In this document: positions 55,280-64,000 of the stretch, one piece after another
Position numbering within the stretch: position 1 is the stretch's first letter
How the letters are laid out: the number at the start of each line of letters is the position of its first letter
Assembly: GCF_009765865.1 (NCBI RefSeq)
Contig: NZ_LMUQ01000073.1
Location: 91,944 to 155,943 of the forward strand
Source of the DNA: Acidisoma sp. L85
GTDB taxonomy: Bacteria; Pseudomonadota; Alphaproteobacteria; Acetobacterales; Acetobacteraceae
DNA: 64,000 nt
Reading direction: 5' to 3'
Position numbers and translations under genes: made by a program
The notes under the pieces: generated by a model
Databases searched by the model: none
Told to the model about the DNA's origin: nothing
Seen by the model: the letters and a program-made list of their open reading frames with translations, nothing else

Positions 55280-55579
55280 ATGGCCTCAGCTGCCCCCCTC
55301 GACGACGCCGTGGTGCGTCGCATTGCGCGACTGGCGCGCATCCGCCTGGGCGATGAGGAGGTGTCGCGCCTGCGGGGTGAACTCGGCGCCATCCTCGGCT
55401 GGATCGAGCAATTGAACGAGGTCGATGTCTCGGGCGTTGATCCTTTGGCCTCCGTCGGACAGGCCACTCTCGCCATGCGTGCGGACGTTGTCACTGATGG
55501 CGACCAAACCGAGGCGGTGCTCGCCAATGCCCCGGCTCGGGCCGGAACCTTCTACACCGTGCCGAAAGTCGTCGAATGA
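55280..55579 (+). CDS. gatC: aspartyl/glutamyl-tRNA amidotransferase subunit C
   Basis: Start at ATG 55280; 99 residues. [20 protein letters not shown] at the start, [20 protein letters not shown] in the middle and the C-terminal [12 protein letters not shown] are typical GatC segments. GatC wraps around GatA and GatB to stabilise the amidotransferase that converts Glu-tRNA(Gln) or Asp-tRNA(Asn). Overlaps gatA by 4 bp. Confidence 0.94.
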   Translation: MASAAPLDDAVVRRIARLARIRLGDEEVSRLRGELGAILGWIEQLNEVDVSGVDPLASVGQATLAMRADVVTDGDQTEAVLANAPARAGTFYTVPKVVE

Positions 55580-57063
55580 CCGATACGCTCGATTTCACCA
55601 TCGCTGGCGCGCGTAATGCGTTGCGGGCGAAGACCATCTCGGCGCGGGAACTGACGGAAGCGCATCTCGCTGCTATCGAGGCTTTGGAGCCAAGCCTGAA
55701 CGCCTTCATCACGGTCACGCCCGAGACGGCGCTGGCCGCCGCCGATGCAGCCGATGGGGCTTTGGCGCGCGGGGAGGGTGGTCCGCTCGCCGGCATCCCC
55801 CTCGCCATCAAGGATCTCTTCTGCACGAACGGCATCCGCACCACCGCGGGCAGCCGCATCCTGGAACCCTTTGTGCCGCCCTACGAAAGCACGGTCACCC
55901 GCCAGTTGCTAAGGGATGGCGCAGTATTCCTCGGGAAGGCCAATCTCGACGAATTCGCCATGGGCTCCTCCACGACGACTTCGGCCTTCGGGCCGACCAT
56001 CAATCCATGGCAGCGCCAGGGGTCGAATACTCAACTCGTCCCGGGCGGGTCCTCGGGCGGCTCGGCGGCGGCGGTCGCCTCGGGCATGGCTTTGGGCTCG
56101 ACCGGCACCGACACCGGCGGCTCGATCCGCCAGCCCGCGAGCTTCTGCGGCATAGTGGGTATGAAGCCCACCTATGGCCGCTGCTCGCGCTTTGGCGTGG
56201 TCGCCTTCGCCTCCTCGCTGGATCAGCCGGGACCCTTTGCCCGCACGGTGGAGGATGCGGCCATCCTGCTCGGCTCCATGGCCGGCCACGATCCGCGCGA
56301 TAGTACTAGCATGGACTGGCCGGTGCCCGATTACGCGGCCGCTTGCCGTCGCGGGGTGAAGGGTCTGCGCATCGGCGTGCCGCGCGAGTATCATGCTGAC
56401 GGCATGCCGGCCGAGATCGAGCGGCTGTGGCAGCAGGGCCTAGACTGGCTGCGCGACGCGGGCGCCGAGATCGTCGATGTTTCTCTGCCGCACACGAAAT
56501 ATGGCCTCGCAACCTATTACATCGTGGCGCCCGCTGAATGCTCGTCCAACCTCGCCCGCTATGACGGCGTGCGATTCGGGTTGCGCGTCCCGGCGCAGGA
56601 TCTGACAGATCTGTACGAGGAGACACGCGCGGCGGGTTTCGGCGCAGAGGTGCGGCGCCGCATTCTCATTGGCACTTACGTGTTGTCAGCCGGCTACTAC
56701 GATGCGTACTACCTGAAGGCGCAGAAGGTCCGCGCGCTGATTCTCAAGGACTTCACGGATGTCTTCGGACAAGTCGATGCGCTGCTGACGCCGACAGCGC
56801 CGTCAGCTGCTTTCGGTGTCGGCGAGAATATGGATGATCCGGTCAAGATGTATCTCAACGATGTCTTCACGGTCCCGGCCTCGATCGCCGGCGTGCCTGG
56901 AATTTCGGTGCCGGCGGGGCTCGATGGCGATGGCCTTCCGCTAGGCCTGCAGGTCATCGGCAAGCATTTCGACGAGGAAACGGTCTTCGCCGTGGGGCAG
57001 GCGCTGGAGAGCGCGGCCGGTTTCTCCGCGAAACCGCAAATCCGCGTGGGAAGCCTGCGATGA
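55576..57063 (+). CDS. gatA: aspartyl/glutamyl-tRNA amidotransferase subunit A
   Basis: A 495-residue amidase-signature enzyme. The Ser-cisSer-Lys triad is readable: Lys in [13 protein letters not shown], cis-Ser in [15 protein letters not shown] and nucleophile Ser in [16 protein letters not shown]. It releases ammonia from glutamine for transamidation on GatB. Length is normal. Overlaps gatC by 4 bp and gatB by 4 bp. Confidence 0.96.
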   Translation: MTDTLDFTIAGARNALRAKTISARELTEAHLAAIEALEPSLNAFITVTPETALAAADAADGALARGEGGPLAGIPLAIKDLFCTNGIRTTAGSRILEPFVPPYESTVTRQLLRDGAVFLGKANLDEFAMGSSTTTSAFGPTINPWQRQGSNTQLVPGGSSGGSAAAVASGMALGSTGTDTGGSIRQPASFCGIVGMKPTYGRCSRFGVVAFASSLDQPGPFARTVEDAAILLGSMAGHDPRDSTSMDWPVPDYAAACRRGVKGLRIGVPREYHADGMPAEIERLWQQGLDWLRDAGAEIVDVSLPHTKYGLATYYIVAPAECSSNLARYDGVRFGLRVPAQDLTDLYEETRAAGFGAEVRRRILIGTYVLSAGYYDAYYLKAQKVRALILKDFTDVFGQVDALLTPTAPSAAFGVGENMDDPVKMYLNDVFTVPASIAGVPGISVPAGLDGDGLPLGLQVIGKHFDEETVFAVGQALESAAGFSAKPQIRVGSLR

Positions 57064-58508
57064 GCTACATTATCGAGGGTGCGACCGGACCTTGGGAGCT
57101 GGTGATCGGGCTGGAAGTCCATGCCCAGATCATATCCCGGGCGAAGTTGTTCAGCGGCGCGTCGGCCGAATATGGCGCTCCGCCCAATAGCCAGGTGAGC
57201 TTCGTCGATGCGGGCTTCCCCGGCATGCTGCCGGTGATCAACGCGGAATGCGTGGCACAGGCCGTGCGCACCGGGCTCGGTCTGAACGCCCAAATCAATC
57301 TCGTCAGCCGCTTCGACCGCAAGAATTACTTCTATGCTGATCTGCCGCAGGGTTATCAGATCAGCCAGTTTGCTCACCCCATCGTGGGCAAAGGCGAGAT
57401 CGAGATCCTGCTGGAAAGCGGTGAAACACGCCAGATCGGCGTCACCCGTCTGCATCTGGAGCAGGATGCCGGCAAGTCGCTGCATGACCAGGACCCAGCT
57501 CTGTCCTTCATTGATCTCAACCGTGCCGGTGTCGCACTGATGGAGATAGTGAGCGAGCCCGATATGCGCACGCCGGAGGAAGCTGGCGCCTATTTGCGCA
57601 AGCTACGCACGATCATGCGTTATCTCGGCACCTGCGACGGCAATATGGAGGAAGGCTCCATGCGCGCCGACGTGAATGTCTCCGTGCGAAAAGCGGACGA
57701 GGAATTCCGCACACGCTGCGAGATCAAAAACGTCAACTCTGTGCGCTTCGTCATGCAGGCCATCGAGGCTGAGGCGCGGCGTCAGGTCGCTGTTTGGGAG
57801 TCTGGCGAGGCGGTGCAGCAGGAGACCCGCCTCTACGATCCGGCGCGCAGCGAGACGCGGTCGATGCGCAGCAAGGAAGACGCGCATGACTATCGCTATT
57901 TCCCGGATCCGGACCTGCTGCCGCTGGTGATCGAACAGGCTTGGGTGGATGGGCTGGCCAGCGGTCTACCCGAGCTGCCCGATGCCAAGAAGGCGCGTTT
58001 CATGAGCCGGTACGGCTTGCCGGCCTATGACGCCGGGGTGCTGATCATGGAGCAGGCGACGGCCGATTTCTATGAGGTTCTAGCCGAGGGGCGGGACGGC
58101 AAGATCGCCGCCAACTGGATGCTCGGCGACTTCTTCGCGGGGCTGAACAGGCTTGGCCGCGGCATTGGCGACAGCCCGGTTTCGGCCGCGGCGCTCGGCG
58201 GTCTCCTGGATTTGCTGGCGGACGCCACGATCAATGGCCGAATCGCCAAGGACGTGCTGGAAGCGATGATGGAGACGGGCGAGCCAGCCGCCGCCATCGT
58301 CGAATCGCGCGGGCTCCGTCAGGTGACGGATACGGGCGCCATCGACGCTGCGGTCGAGAAGGTGCTTGCCGCCAATCCCGACAAGCTTGCCGAATACAAG
58401 TCGGGCAAGCAGAAGCTCTTCGGCTTCTTCGTGGGCCAGGTGATGAAGGCGATGGCGGGCAAGGGCAATCCGGCCCTGGTCAACGATGCCCTCAAGCGTC
58501 GCCTATAG
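57060..58508 (+). CDS. gatB: aspartyl/glutamyl-tRNA amidotransferase subunit B
   Basis: A 482-residue subunit that binds the mischarged tRNA and transfers ammonia. Family blocks: [55 protein letters not shown] and the C-terminal YqeY-like tail ending [15 protein letters not shown]. Complete. Followed 94 bp later by tRNA-Ser. Confidence 0.96.
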   Translation: MSYIIEGATGPWELVIGLEVHAQIISRAKLFSGASAEYGAPPNSQVSFVDAGFPGMLPVINAECVAQAVRTGLGLNAQINLVSRFDRKNYFYADLPQGYQISQFAHPIVGKGEIEILLESGETRQIGVTRLHLEQDAGKSLHDQDPALSFIDLNRAGVALMEIVSEPDMRTPEEAGAYLRKLRTIMRYLGTCDGNMEEGSMRADVNVSVRKADEEFRTRCEIKNVNSVRFVMQAIEAEARRQVAVWESGEAVQQETRLYDPARSETRSMRSKEDAHDYRYFPDPDLLPLVIEQAWVDGLASGLPELPDAKKARFMSRYGLPAYDAGVLIMEQATADFYEVLAEGRDGKIAANWMLGDFFAGLNRLGRGIGDSPVSAAALGGLLDLLADATINGRIAKDVLEAMMETGEPAAAIVESRGLRQVTDTGAIDAAVEKVLAANPDKLAEYKSGKQKLFGFFVGQVMKAMAGKGNPALVNDALKRRL

Positions 58509-58602
58509 CCGGCGTTCGGGCCATCGCCGTCATTGACCCCGCTGGACCGGCCCGGTAGAACTCCGCCCGCAAACGCCGTGTTATGCGGATGCCTTTCCCG
58601 GC

Positions 58603-58695
58603 GGAGGGGTGGCCGAGTGGCTGAAGGCGGCGGTTTGCTAAACCGTTGTACGGGGTCAACCCGTACCGTGAGTTCGAATCTCATCCCCTCCGCCA
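58603..58695 (+). tRNA. tRNA-Ser (GCT)
   Basis: A class II tRNA of 93 nt: acceptor GGAGGGG/CCCCTCC, anticodon loop TTGCTAA in GGTTTGCTAAACC (anticodon GCT, Ser), a long variable arm (TACGGG-GTCAA-CCCGTA), T-arm GAGTTCGAATCTC, discriminator G and encoded CCA. It marks the boundary between core genes to the left and the decayed zone to the right. Confidence 0.95.
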
Positions 58696-59068
58696 ATCGC
58701 GCAACCTAAGTCATTTTGGCCAAACATAATCATCGAGTGACACCCGGGAAATTCCCTCGTTTGTCCCACGCGGAGGTCGGTGACAGCCGAACGGGGGCAA
58801 ACGCCAAGGGACGGCCAGACGCTGATGATAGGCGCGATGAATGTTGGCACCCGGCTGTCGGTGGTCCGTATGAGCACGGCGGGTCGGCTAGCCGTCGCTC
58901 CCAAGTGGCGGGCTGAGTTGGGTCGGCTGGTACCGAGGCCGCCGTCCGCGGACGACGATGCCCTCACGTGTCAAATATAACTTCATTCGGCGTCCGACCA
59001 GTTCGATTTCCCCACGTTCTGGGATCGATGCTAGAAGAGCATTGTAGGAGACCCTGACGCGTTTTCTT
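58696..59068. other. gene-free stretch downstream of tRNA-Ser
   Basis: About 370 bp without a supported gene. Short frames on both strands lack ribosome sites and protein character. No direct repeat of the tRNA 3' end was seen here or further right, so no attachment site can be claimed. Confidence 0.5.
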
Positions 59069-59444
59069 CTACTCTGAGCTTCCGTAGGCTGCGCAGCGTA
59101 GTTTCATCAGGTGCCTTGTGACCGCACGATCTGCCACGAGCCATGCTGTCCCGACCGACACAGCGCCCGAGCAAAATCCGCCACGACTTCTCCGTTTGTC
59201 GCTAGCCGTGGTTTCCACCTCGCTCCATGCTGCCCCCGTAAATCAGCGAGCGCGCGGATAACCTCCAAAAGGTCAGCGAACTCTGCTTTGACCTCGTCGG
59301 GGTCGGTCGCGTCAAGCAACTCCTCCAGCAGCTTCGCCGCCAAAGCGTGTCTCATTTCAGACGGCTTCAGGCGGGACTGCAAACTGCTCCGCCGAGACCG
59401 GCAATCTGTGCAGGCATTTCATCACGAACGAGCTTATAAAAGTG
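59069..59444 (-). pseudogene. frameshifted MazG-like NTP pyrophosphohydrolase (COG4997 type)
   Basis: Pieces of one small family are split over three reading frames on the minus strand. Frame one, near 59444-59395, reads FYKLVRDEMPAQIAGLGGA, matching the family start KLVRDxIPxxI. Frame two, about 59382-59235, reads MRHALAAKLLEELLDATDPD and FADLLEVIRALADLRG (MazG-type helices). Frame three, from about 59235, reads AAWSEVETTASDKRRSRGGF, matching the KRRxRGGF tail. The shifts fall near a CCC run (about 59374) and a GGGGG run (about 59237). No start codon is evident. Two shifts in about 125 codons indicate decay, or two base-count errors in the assembly. Confidence 0.7.
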
Positions 59445-59646
59445 CGGCGCGGGACCGCTATTGGGAACCGCCGACGCGATTGCTGGCCTTCAACCGAAGA
59501 CAATCGACGGCCTCCAGATGACGGCTCTCGTCGTCCTCGGCATATTGTTAAAGGGGCAGCGCGAGCTGGAAAGATCGGCGTCAAGGTCTTCCCCACATGG
59601 GGAGCTGGGTTAGAACTGTTAAAGACGTTATCAGGGGAGTTTCAGC

Positions 59647-60008
59647 ATGAGCGAGCGTCACGTCGCCTGGCGCGGCCTGATCGCCGGCTCAGCTTCGCTG
59701 CTCGTCGCGGGGCCGCGGCGACAGGGCGAAGGTAGAGGAACAGGACGGCAATCTATTGGCGCTCTGTCGTGAGTTCGAGGAGCGGGAGGCGCAATTCATA
59801 GTCTGGGACGACGAGACAGAAGACCCCGACCTAGCCCTCTGCGCATGGGGGGGTCCGGAAGTTGGAGCGGGCACTGCTGGAACGCAGTTGGGAGATCCGC
59901 GAAGAGGTGGCAGAACTGAAGGTCCACACCCCAGACGGACTGTAGGCAAATGCTAGGATGATGCTCATCGAGCTCGAAGCTGAGGCCGATCCGACCAAAC
60001 CTTGCTGA
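59647..60008 (+). pseudogene. frameshifted exported hypothetical protein (Acetobacteraceae-type)
   Basis: A gene-like string broken at least three times. ATG 59647 begins MSERHVAWRGLIAGSASLLV, a signal-like segment; a second frame continues NLLALCREFEEREAQF and VWDDETEDPDLALCAWGG; after the GGGGGGG run at about 59849 a third frame gives KLERALLERSWEIREEVAEL and VHTPDGL, then an in-frame TAG and ANARMMLIELEAEADPTKPC. The overall plan (Arg-led signal, LxALCxEFxxxE, later TPxGxxARA) matches a short protein family I associate with Acetobacteraceae genomes. Function unknown. Confidence 0.55.
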
Positions 60009-60295
60009 GCCGCGGCGGTGTCCCTCGCTCGTGACATTCGGGGGAGAGCCTAAAGCCTTGGTGCAGAGAGCATCAAATCGATCGCCACTCTGATAGGTTC
60101 GATCACAAATCTCTTCTTCGCCGCTGATCTTTATGGGCTGAACGCCATACGGTATTGGGCCAAAGAAAAATCCAAGCCACTCACCACAGCTTCCTCGATA
60201 TGGACAACTGCCTCAAGCGAATGCGGCATCGAAAAGAGGGCAGGGGCCCCGAATAGTAAGCCGCTCAACTCCAGCACCGGCGCGGAGCCCCGTTC

Positions 60296-60804
60296 TCACC
60301 AGGCGGTGTTTTCTTTTGCCGACGCGGCAAGGAGCTTGGGCACGCTACGTGCTTCCGCGATGATCTCGATGGCTGGTTAGCGGTGCGCGACCAGGCCGAC
60401 ACCCCGGCCGGCCGGGAGGCTGCCTCAACGTTACCCAAGGCGTCCGCTGGCGGCGTGCTGGCCTTGTAGCTCACGACGGCACCGCTGGTAGGAGAGCGAT
60501 ACAGGACCTCGCCCTCGCGTGGTCGCTGGTCGCGAACAGGCCGCCCTGCCGCCTGCCACGAGCGCGCAGTGCTATTTCGCAGCGCGCGACCTGGCGCATC
60601 TTCCCACCCGACACCAAAAACTGTCGCGACGAATGTGTCGGCTGCAGCCGCCCGCACCAGCGCTGCTAGACAATCGGCGTGGATGTTGGCTTCGGTTGCC
60701 ATCAGGAAGCGCGTGCCTAACCATGCGCCTGGGGCTCCCAGTGTCAACACGGCAGCTAACGCGCCGCGAGTGGCGTCTGATGATCGATAGCCCCTGTGAC
60801 ACAT
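60296..60804 (-). pseudogene. nitronate monooxygenase remnant (C-terminal part)
   Basis: Minus-strand sequence matching the C-terminal half of nitronate monooxygenases (2-nitropropane dioxygenase type): GALAAVLTLGAPGAWLGTRF, ATEANIHADCLAALVRA, VFGVGWEDAPGRALRN, GEVLYRSPTSGAVVSYKAST. After about 60420 the frame changes, and the expected tail GRGVGLVAHR-stop-PAIEIIAEA is read in another frame with an internal TAA, ending ASAKENTAW-stop at 60296. The N-terminal FMN-binding half is missing. A truncated, non-functional gene. Confidence 0.75.
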
Positions 60805-61386
60805 CTCGAGGCGACGGATACACCTTCCTTGAATCCGAGGAGTGGTGCTGACGCTGGATGAGGGAAATACCCATCACCGCGTCGCATGACGTCCCGCGGG
60901 AGCAACCGGCGGCCCGATCTCAGCTACCAAGCCAACGCCGGACTATCTCGTCTAGCAGTTGCAACGGGTTGGGCATACACATGGGCCGCCTATCAGGACC
61001 CCTCGGCGCCGGAGGCAGCGGATGCAAGCTTGGAACGGTCATGGGTGAGGCCGGTCATGATGTCCTGTTCTGGGTCGCGCGGAGTCGACCGCAATGCTGT
61101 CCGCCAAGGATATATGGTGTCCGGTTGCGTTCGAACCTACGTCTGCTGCGGAACGCCATACTCCGAGCGCCGAGGCGTTGGCGCCTGGAACCTCCTGGGC
61201 TGCTCGAGCCGCACCTTTTCGGCCAAGGGCGCCCGCTCTTTGCGACTCGCCATGCGAATCGTTGAGACTTTGATCACGCGTCGGCGCCGGGTGATCGAGA
61301 AAAACTAGCCATCATGGGTGGGATTCCTTTTCTGTTCGGCGCTAATCGTCCACAATCGGCGTTCGGCGCAACCGAAGAGAGATCGA
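60805..61386. other. gene-poor stretch with overlapping weak frames
   Basis: Two overlapping plus-strand frames run through 60858-61308. One contains GTVMGEAGHDVLFWVARS, faintly like the nucleotide-binding start of NADPH-dependent F420 reductases, but the flanking sequence is not recognisable and no ribosome site is seen. Best regarded as decayed or non-coding. Confidence 0.4.
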
Positions 61387-62484
61387 GTGGCAGTCAAATT
61401 CGAGGCGAAAATCGGGTCGAGAAACGAATGGATCTCGCTGTTCCATACTTTTTTGAAGGCCTCCCCTGATCATTCCAGAGAACTTTCGGAGGACGAGAAA
61501 CTGGCTGTCGTGCCGGGCGCGAAGCTTCATGCTCGACTGTTCGGTTCGGAGGAATGCTTTTGGCGTATTGCGGATGCCACAATCGACGGCACGCCTGTGC
61601 CGGCGAACCTTTCGTATGCCTTTAAGTCACACTGGAGTGTTCGCGATCCGGATGCAAAGCAGGAGCACGCAACCCTCGCCAATCTTCCCTCCCCGAAGGC
61701 AAGAGTTTCAAAATGGTATTTCTGCGTCGGCCGAGAGGGGTGTGAACGGCAATCCTATCTAATCAAAACATCCGTGATGTCTGCCCTAGGCCGCACGTCG
61801 CTCCGGCCCATATGCATCTACTCCGGAATGACAACTGAGGTTGAGGATTTTCTAAAACGTCACGGAGTGACGATGATTCCCGCGTCATTTCCGTTGACGG
61901 AGGATCTCGATGAAACTCTTGCAGGCCGGACAGACTATTCAAGCGCCATGGCGCACGGCTCGTATTTACGTCTGATGATTCCAGTTATCGAGAAAGATGA
62001 CGAGTTCGTGCTCTATGCAGACTATGATTGCATATTCGCCCGGGATCCTGACATCAGCGCGGACGGAATTCAATTCGTAGCCGCCGCTCCAGAGACGGAT
62101 CAGAGCAACTGGGGTTGGTTCAACAATGGTGTCCTAGTGATGAACGTTCCAGCTCTTCGCTCAATCTATGACAGGATGATCAGAATAATATCACTTCGCC
62201 TCAGGAGCGGACTTTTCGCAGTACATGAACAGGGCGAGATGAATGCAATTTTTTGGATGAAATGGAATCGACTCAAATTACAGCAAAACTGGAAACCATA
62301 TTGGGGAGCAAATGAGTCTGCGGAGATCATCCACTATCATGGGCCAAAGCCTCTTGAAATAAGCCGACGTCTGCAATCTCAGCAGTTCGGTGATGATACA
62401 ATAGCTCATTTTCTGACAAAAAACGTGGAGGGATATCGATATTACAATGAGATGTTTGCATCATATGGATTCTTACAGGGCTAA
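61387..62484 (+). CDS. GT8-like glycosyltransferase
   Basis: About 365 residues from GTG 61387, which follows GAAGAGAGA; an upstream GTG at 61318 is less likely. Glycosyltransferase marks: the metal-binding DxD in FVLYADYDCIFARDPD, acceptor-side WGWFNNGVLVMNVPALR, and IIHYHGPKPLEISRR near the C terminus. This order fits family 8 transferases (retaining, nucleotide-sugar dependent). An N-terminal region of about 120 residues precedes the catalytic domain. Codon use is visibly more A+T-rich than the GC-rich neighbours, and the gene sits alone among pseudogenes, suggesting recent acquisition. No sugar-nucleotide or capsule genes are near. Confidence 0.75.
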   Translation: MAVKFEAKIGSRNEWISLFHTFLKASPDHSRELSEDEKLAVVPGAKLHARLFGSEECFWRIADATIDGTPVPANLSYAFKSHWSVRDPDAKQEHATLANLPSPKARVSKWYFCVGREGCERQSYLIKTSVMSALGRTSLRPICIYSGMTTEVEDFLKRHGVTMIPASFPLTEDLDETLAGRTDYSSAMAHGSYLRLMIPVIEKDDEFVLYADYDCIFARDPDISADGIQFVAAAPETDQSNWGWFNNGVLVMNVPALRSIYDRMIRIISLRLRSGLFAVHEQGEMNAIFWMKWNRLKLQQNWKPYWGANESAEIIHYHGPKPLEISRRLQSQQFGDDTIAHFLTKNVEGYRYYNEMFASYGFLQG

Positions 62485-62771
62485 TACTCGACGCAGCCGA
62501 AATCCTCTTTGGACTCACGACCTCCATGACGACGTCACGTGAACTGCCGGCAAGGCCAAGCTCCTCGCGGCGGCCGCTTCTAGCGGCCCTAAGCGACGCT
62601 GGAGCAATGACTTAACTGCAGCATGGTTAGCTGCGGGTTCGTCATCGGTTTTTCAGAGACTGTGGCCGCACTCGACGACCGATCTGGCTGGAAATTAGGG
62701 GACGAACCAGGTATGCGGCAATATTGGTGCCGCTTGCTTAGGGAAAGACGGCGGTCATCTCCGCCGAACAG

Positions 62772-63147
62772 GTGACGGGCACCAGGCCAGCGGCGCGGCG
62801 GGAAGGCTTCAAAGCCTCGTTCGCCGCGCTTTCGGACGCCACCCGACGCGGAGCTCTGGAGCAACTCGGGCGGGCAGATGCTTCGATCACGGACCTTGGC
62901 GAGAAGTTTCACATGACCCTCACGGGCATGAAGAAGCATGTCGCCGTCTTGGAGCAGGGGGCTCGTCACCACAGAAAAGGTTGGGCGCGTGCAGACCTGC
63001 AAACTCGGCCTCCGCCGACTGGAGGAAGAAGCGGCATGGATCGAGAGTTTCCGCCAGCTCCGGGACGCGCGCTTCGACGAGCTCGATAAGGTTGTCGCAG
63101 AACTGAAACGGGAGGAGAAGGTCATTGGACGCAGGAAAAGGGCGTGA
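62772..63147 (+). pseudogene. ArsR-family regulator, frameshifted at a G run
   Basis: The HTH half is in one frame from GTG 62772 (FKASFAALSDATRRGALEQL, DLGEKFHMTLTGMKKHVAVL) and the C-terminal half in another (LVTTEKVGRVQTCKLGLRRL, WIESFRQLRDARFDELDKVV), joined at a GGGGG run at about 62956-62960. Correcting one base there gives a normal ArsR protein of about 125 residues ending RRKRA at 63147. Such regulators commonly sit just upstream of an SRPBCC/AHSA1 gene, as here. It may be a true pseudogene or a sequencing error. Confidence 0.75.
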
Positions 63148-63157
63148 GCGTACCCCC

Positions 63158-63658
63158 ATGAAGAACCGCACGACGGTGGAACGGAAGTCCGAGCGTGAGC
63201 TAGTTCTTACGCGAACCTTCGATGGCCTGGCGCCCATCGTGTTCGAGGCCTGGACCAAGCCCGAGTTGCTCAAGCGATGGTGGGCACCGACATCGTTTGG
63301 GGTGTCATTCGTTTTCTGTGAGGCCGACGTTCGTGCGGGGGGTAGCTACCGCTTCGTGTTCGGCCACCCTGCCTCGGAGCAGCCCATGGAGTTCTTCGGT
63401 AGGTACATCGAGGTGACGCCGCACTCCCGCCTCGTCTGGACGAATGACGAAGCTGGTGAAGGTGGGGCCGTCACCACGGTGACCTTCGAAGAACGGGATG
63501 GCGAGACTTTGGTCGCCATGCACGACTTATATCCCTCGAAGGAAGCTCTCGACGGTGCCATCGCCTCCGGAATGCAGGGTGGGTTTAGCGAGACGTTCGA
63601 GCAGCTGGACGCGCTTCTCGTCACCCTGGGCGCGAGCATGAAACGCCTGACACGCTAG
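63158..63658 (+). CDS. SRPBCC (AHSA1/START-like) domain protein
   Basis: A 166-residue AHSA1-type protein: NRTTVERKSERELVLTRTFD, VFEAWTKPELLKRWWAPTSF, GGSYRFVFGHPASEQPMEFF, GAVTTVTFEERDGETLV and the C-terminal ETFEQLDALLVTLGAS. The fold is a helix-grip pocket for hydrophobic ligands; cellular role unknown. ATG 63158 matches the usual family start; a TTG at 63125 with GGAGGAG upstream is an alternative. It lies 10 bp after the ArsR-like gene, the common ArsR-SRPBCC pair. Confidence 0.87.
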   Translation: MKNRTTVERKSERELVLTRTFDGLAPIVFEAWTKPELLKRWWAPTSFGVSFVFCEADVRAGGSYRFVFGHPASEQPMEFFGRYIEVTPHSRLVWTNDEAGEGGAVTTVTFEERDGETLVAMHDLYPSKEALDGAIASGMQGGFSETFEQLDALLVTLGASMKRLTR

Positions 63659-64000
63659 CGTGCCCGCCGTCGGACTGCGAGAATTGAAGGTTGATTGCGA
63701 AGAGTTCCATGCCGAGTGGTGCCAAACTGTCGCTAGCCGACGACTGCTGGTCCATTCCAAATCTCCGGACCATGACGGTCAGCCCGCGGTTCTTCGGCAG
63801 TCCAGCGGAGGCGGTGGGGGAGAATGCAGCTTTGGACTGTTGATACCGGAGTGATGCTCCCCAGAAGCGCCGTTTGAATTCTCCCCAAGTGGCCTTGTTT
63901 GCTGGGCTTGCGGAGCTAGCTCCGCAAGCCCAGCGGCCGCGATGCGTGGATGCTTCCCCCGATCGGCGGGAGGGGCGCAACGGTGGTCAGGCTGGAGGGG
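63659..64000. other. right-end region without a supported gene
   Basis: No convincing frame. Minus-strand open frames here lack recognisable protein character. The segment around 63853-63893 (CTCCCCAGAAG, GAATTCTCCCC) has a look often met at insertion-sequence ends, but I cannot name an element. It leads into the perfect palindrome at 63901. Confidence 0.4.
63901..63934. repeat. 34-bp perfect palindrome
   Basis: GCTGGGCTTGCGGAGCT followed directly by its reverse complement, 17 bp per arm with no loop. As RNA it would form a long stem capped by a few unpaired bases. No T-run follows on either side, so it is not a classic terminator. It may belong to a mobile-element end or a dispersed repeat. 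Confidence 0.7.

Noticed and set aside
60126..60270. Minus-strand frame containing GLLFGAPALFSMPHSLEAVV
   Set aside because: It looks partly protein-like but lacks a start, a ribosome site or a family match, and lies just beyond the nitronate monooxygenase remnant. Possibly further decay debris.
60858..61308. Overlapping plus-strand frames with an AGHDV-type nucleotide-binding hint
   Set aside because: Only about 20 residues look like an F420-reductase-type start; the glycine motif and the remainder do not match.
58603..64000. tRNA-Ser as attachment site of an integrated island
   Set aside because: No integrase gene and no downstream repeat of the tRNA 3' end within the window.

Overview
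The window is GC-rich chromosomal DNA from an alphaproteobacterium, most likely Rhodospirillales/Acetobacteraceae. That assignment is inferred from protein style, the ruvX-gatCAB order, and a signal-peptide hypothetical family typical of that group. No rRNA, CRISPR array, phage or intact transposase was seen.

Layout. 1-2.6 kb: minus-strand N,N-dimethylformamidase-like small and large subunits (the large one runs off the left edge) behind a cyclase-family hydrolase. 2.8-9 kb: a 2OG-Fe(II) dioxygenase overlapping a divergent pdxJ, a secreted acid phosphatase, a lipase-like hydrolase, a purine nucleoside permease family protein and a cation/proton antiporter. 9-11.7 kb: a LysR regulator, VOC ring-cleaving dioxygenase and hydrolase (MhqO/MhqD-like). 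11.8-26 kb: an organic-nitrogen catabolic block with an isochorismatase-fold amidase, glutamine-synthetase-like ligase, creatininase-family hydrolase, SDR, complete five-gene peptide/opine-type ABC importer, isoaspartyl peptidase, MBL-fold hydrolase, agmatinase-family ureohydrolase and exported beta-lactamase-like serine hydrolase.

26.3-38.6 kb is the centrepiece. Genes resembling heterotetrameric sarcosine oxidase (soxBDAG order), an XRE-cupin regulator, three split glutamate-synthase modules, a type III glutamine synthetase and an APC permease lie in one direction. This is the gene set of the indirect N-methylglutamate pathway for methylamine (mgdABCD, mgsABC, gmaS): gmaS makes gamma-glutamylmethylamide, mgsABC makes N-methylglutamate, and mgdABCD oxidises it to glutamate plus a one-carbon unit. 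With the dimethylformamidase genes it suggests use of methylated C1-nitrogen compounds.

38.8-46.4 kb: sugar/sugar-acid genes (SMP-30 lactonase, LctP-type permease, two SDRs, an orphan periplasmic binding protein, a ROK kinase, an inositol monophosphatase-family enzyme). 46.4-54.4 kb: small secreted and hypothetical proteins, a GGDEF protein and a catalase-like peroxidase with cytochrome b561; three of the small genes here are under 60 codons. 54.6-58.7 kb: core genes tRNA-Ala, ruvX, gatCAB and tRNA-Ser. 58.7-64 kb: a gene-poor, decayed zone with at least four frameshifted or truncated genes, several shifts lying at short G or C runs, one intact glycosyltransferase of more A+T-rich composition, an SRPBCC protein, and a perfect 34-bp palindrome near the right end.
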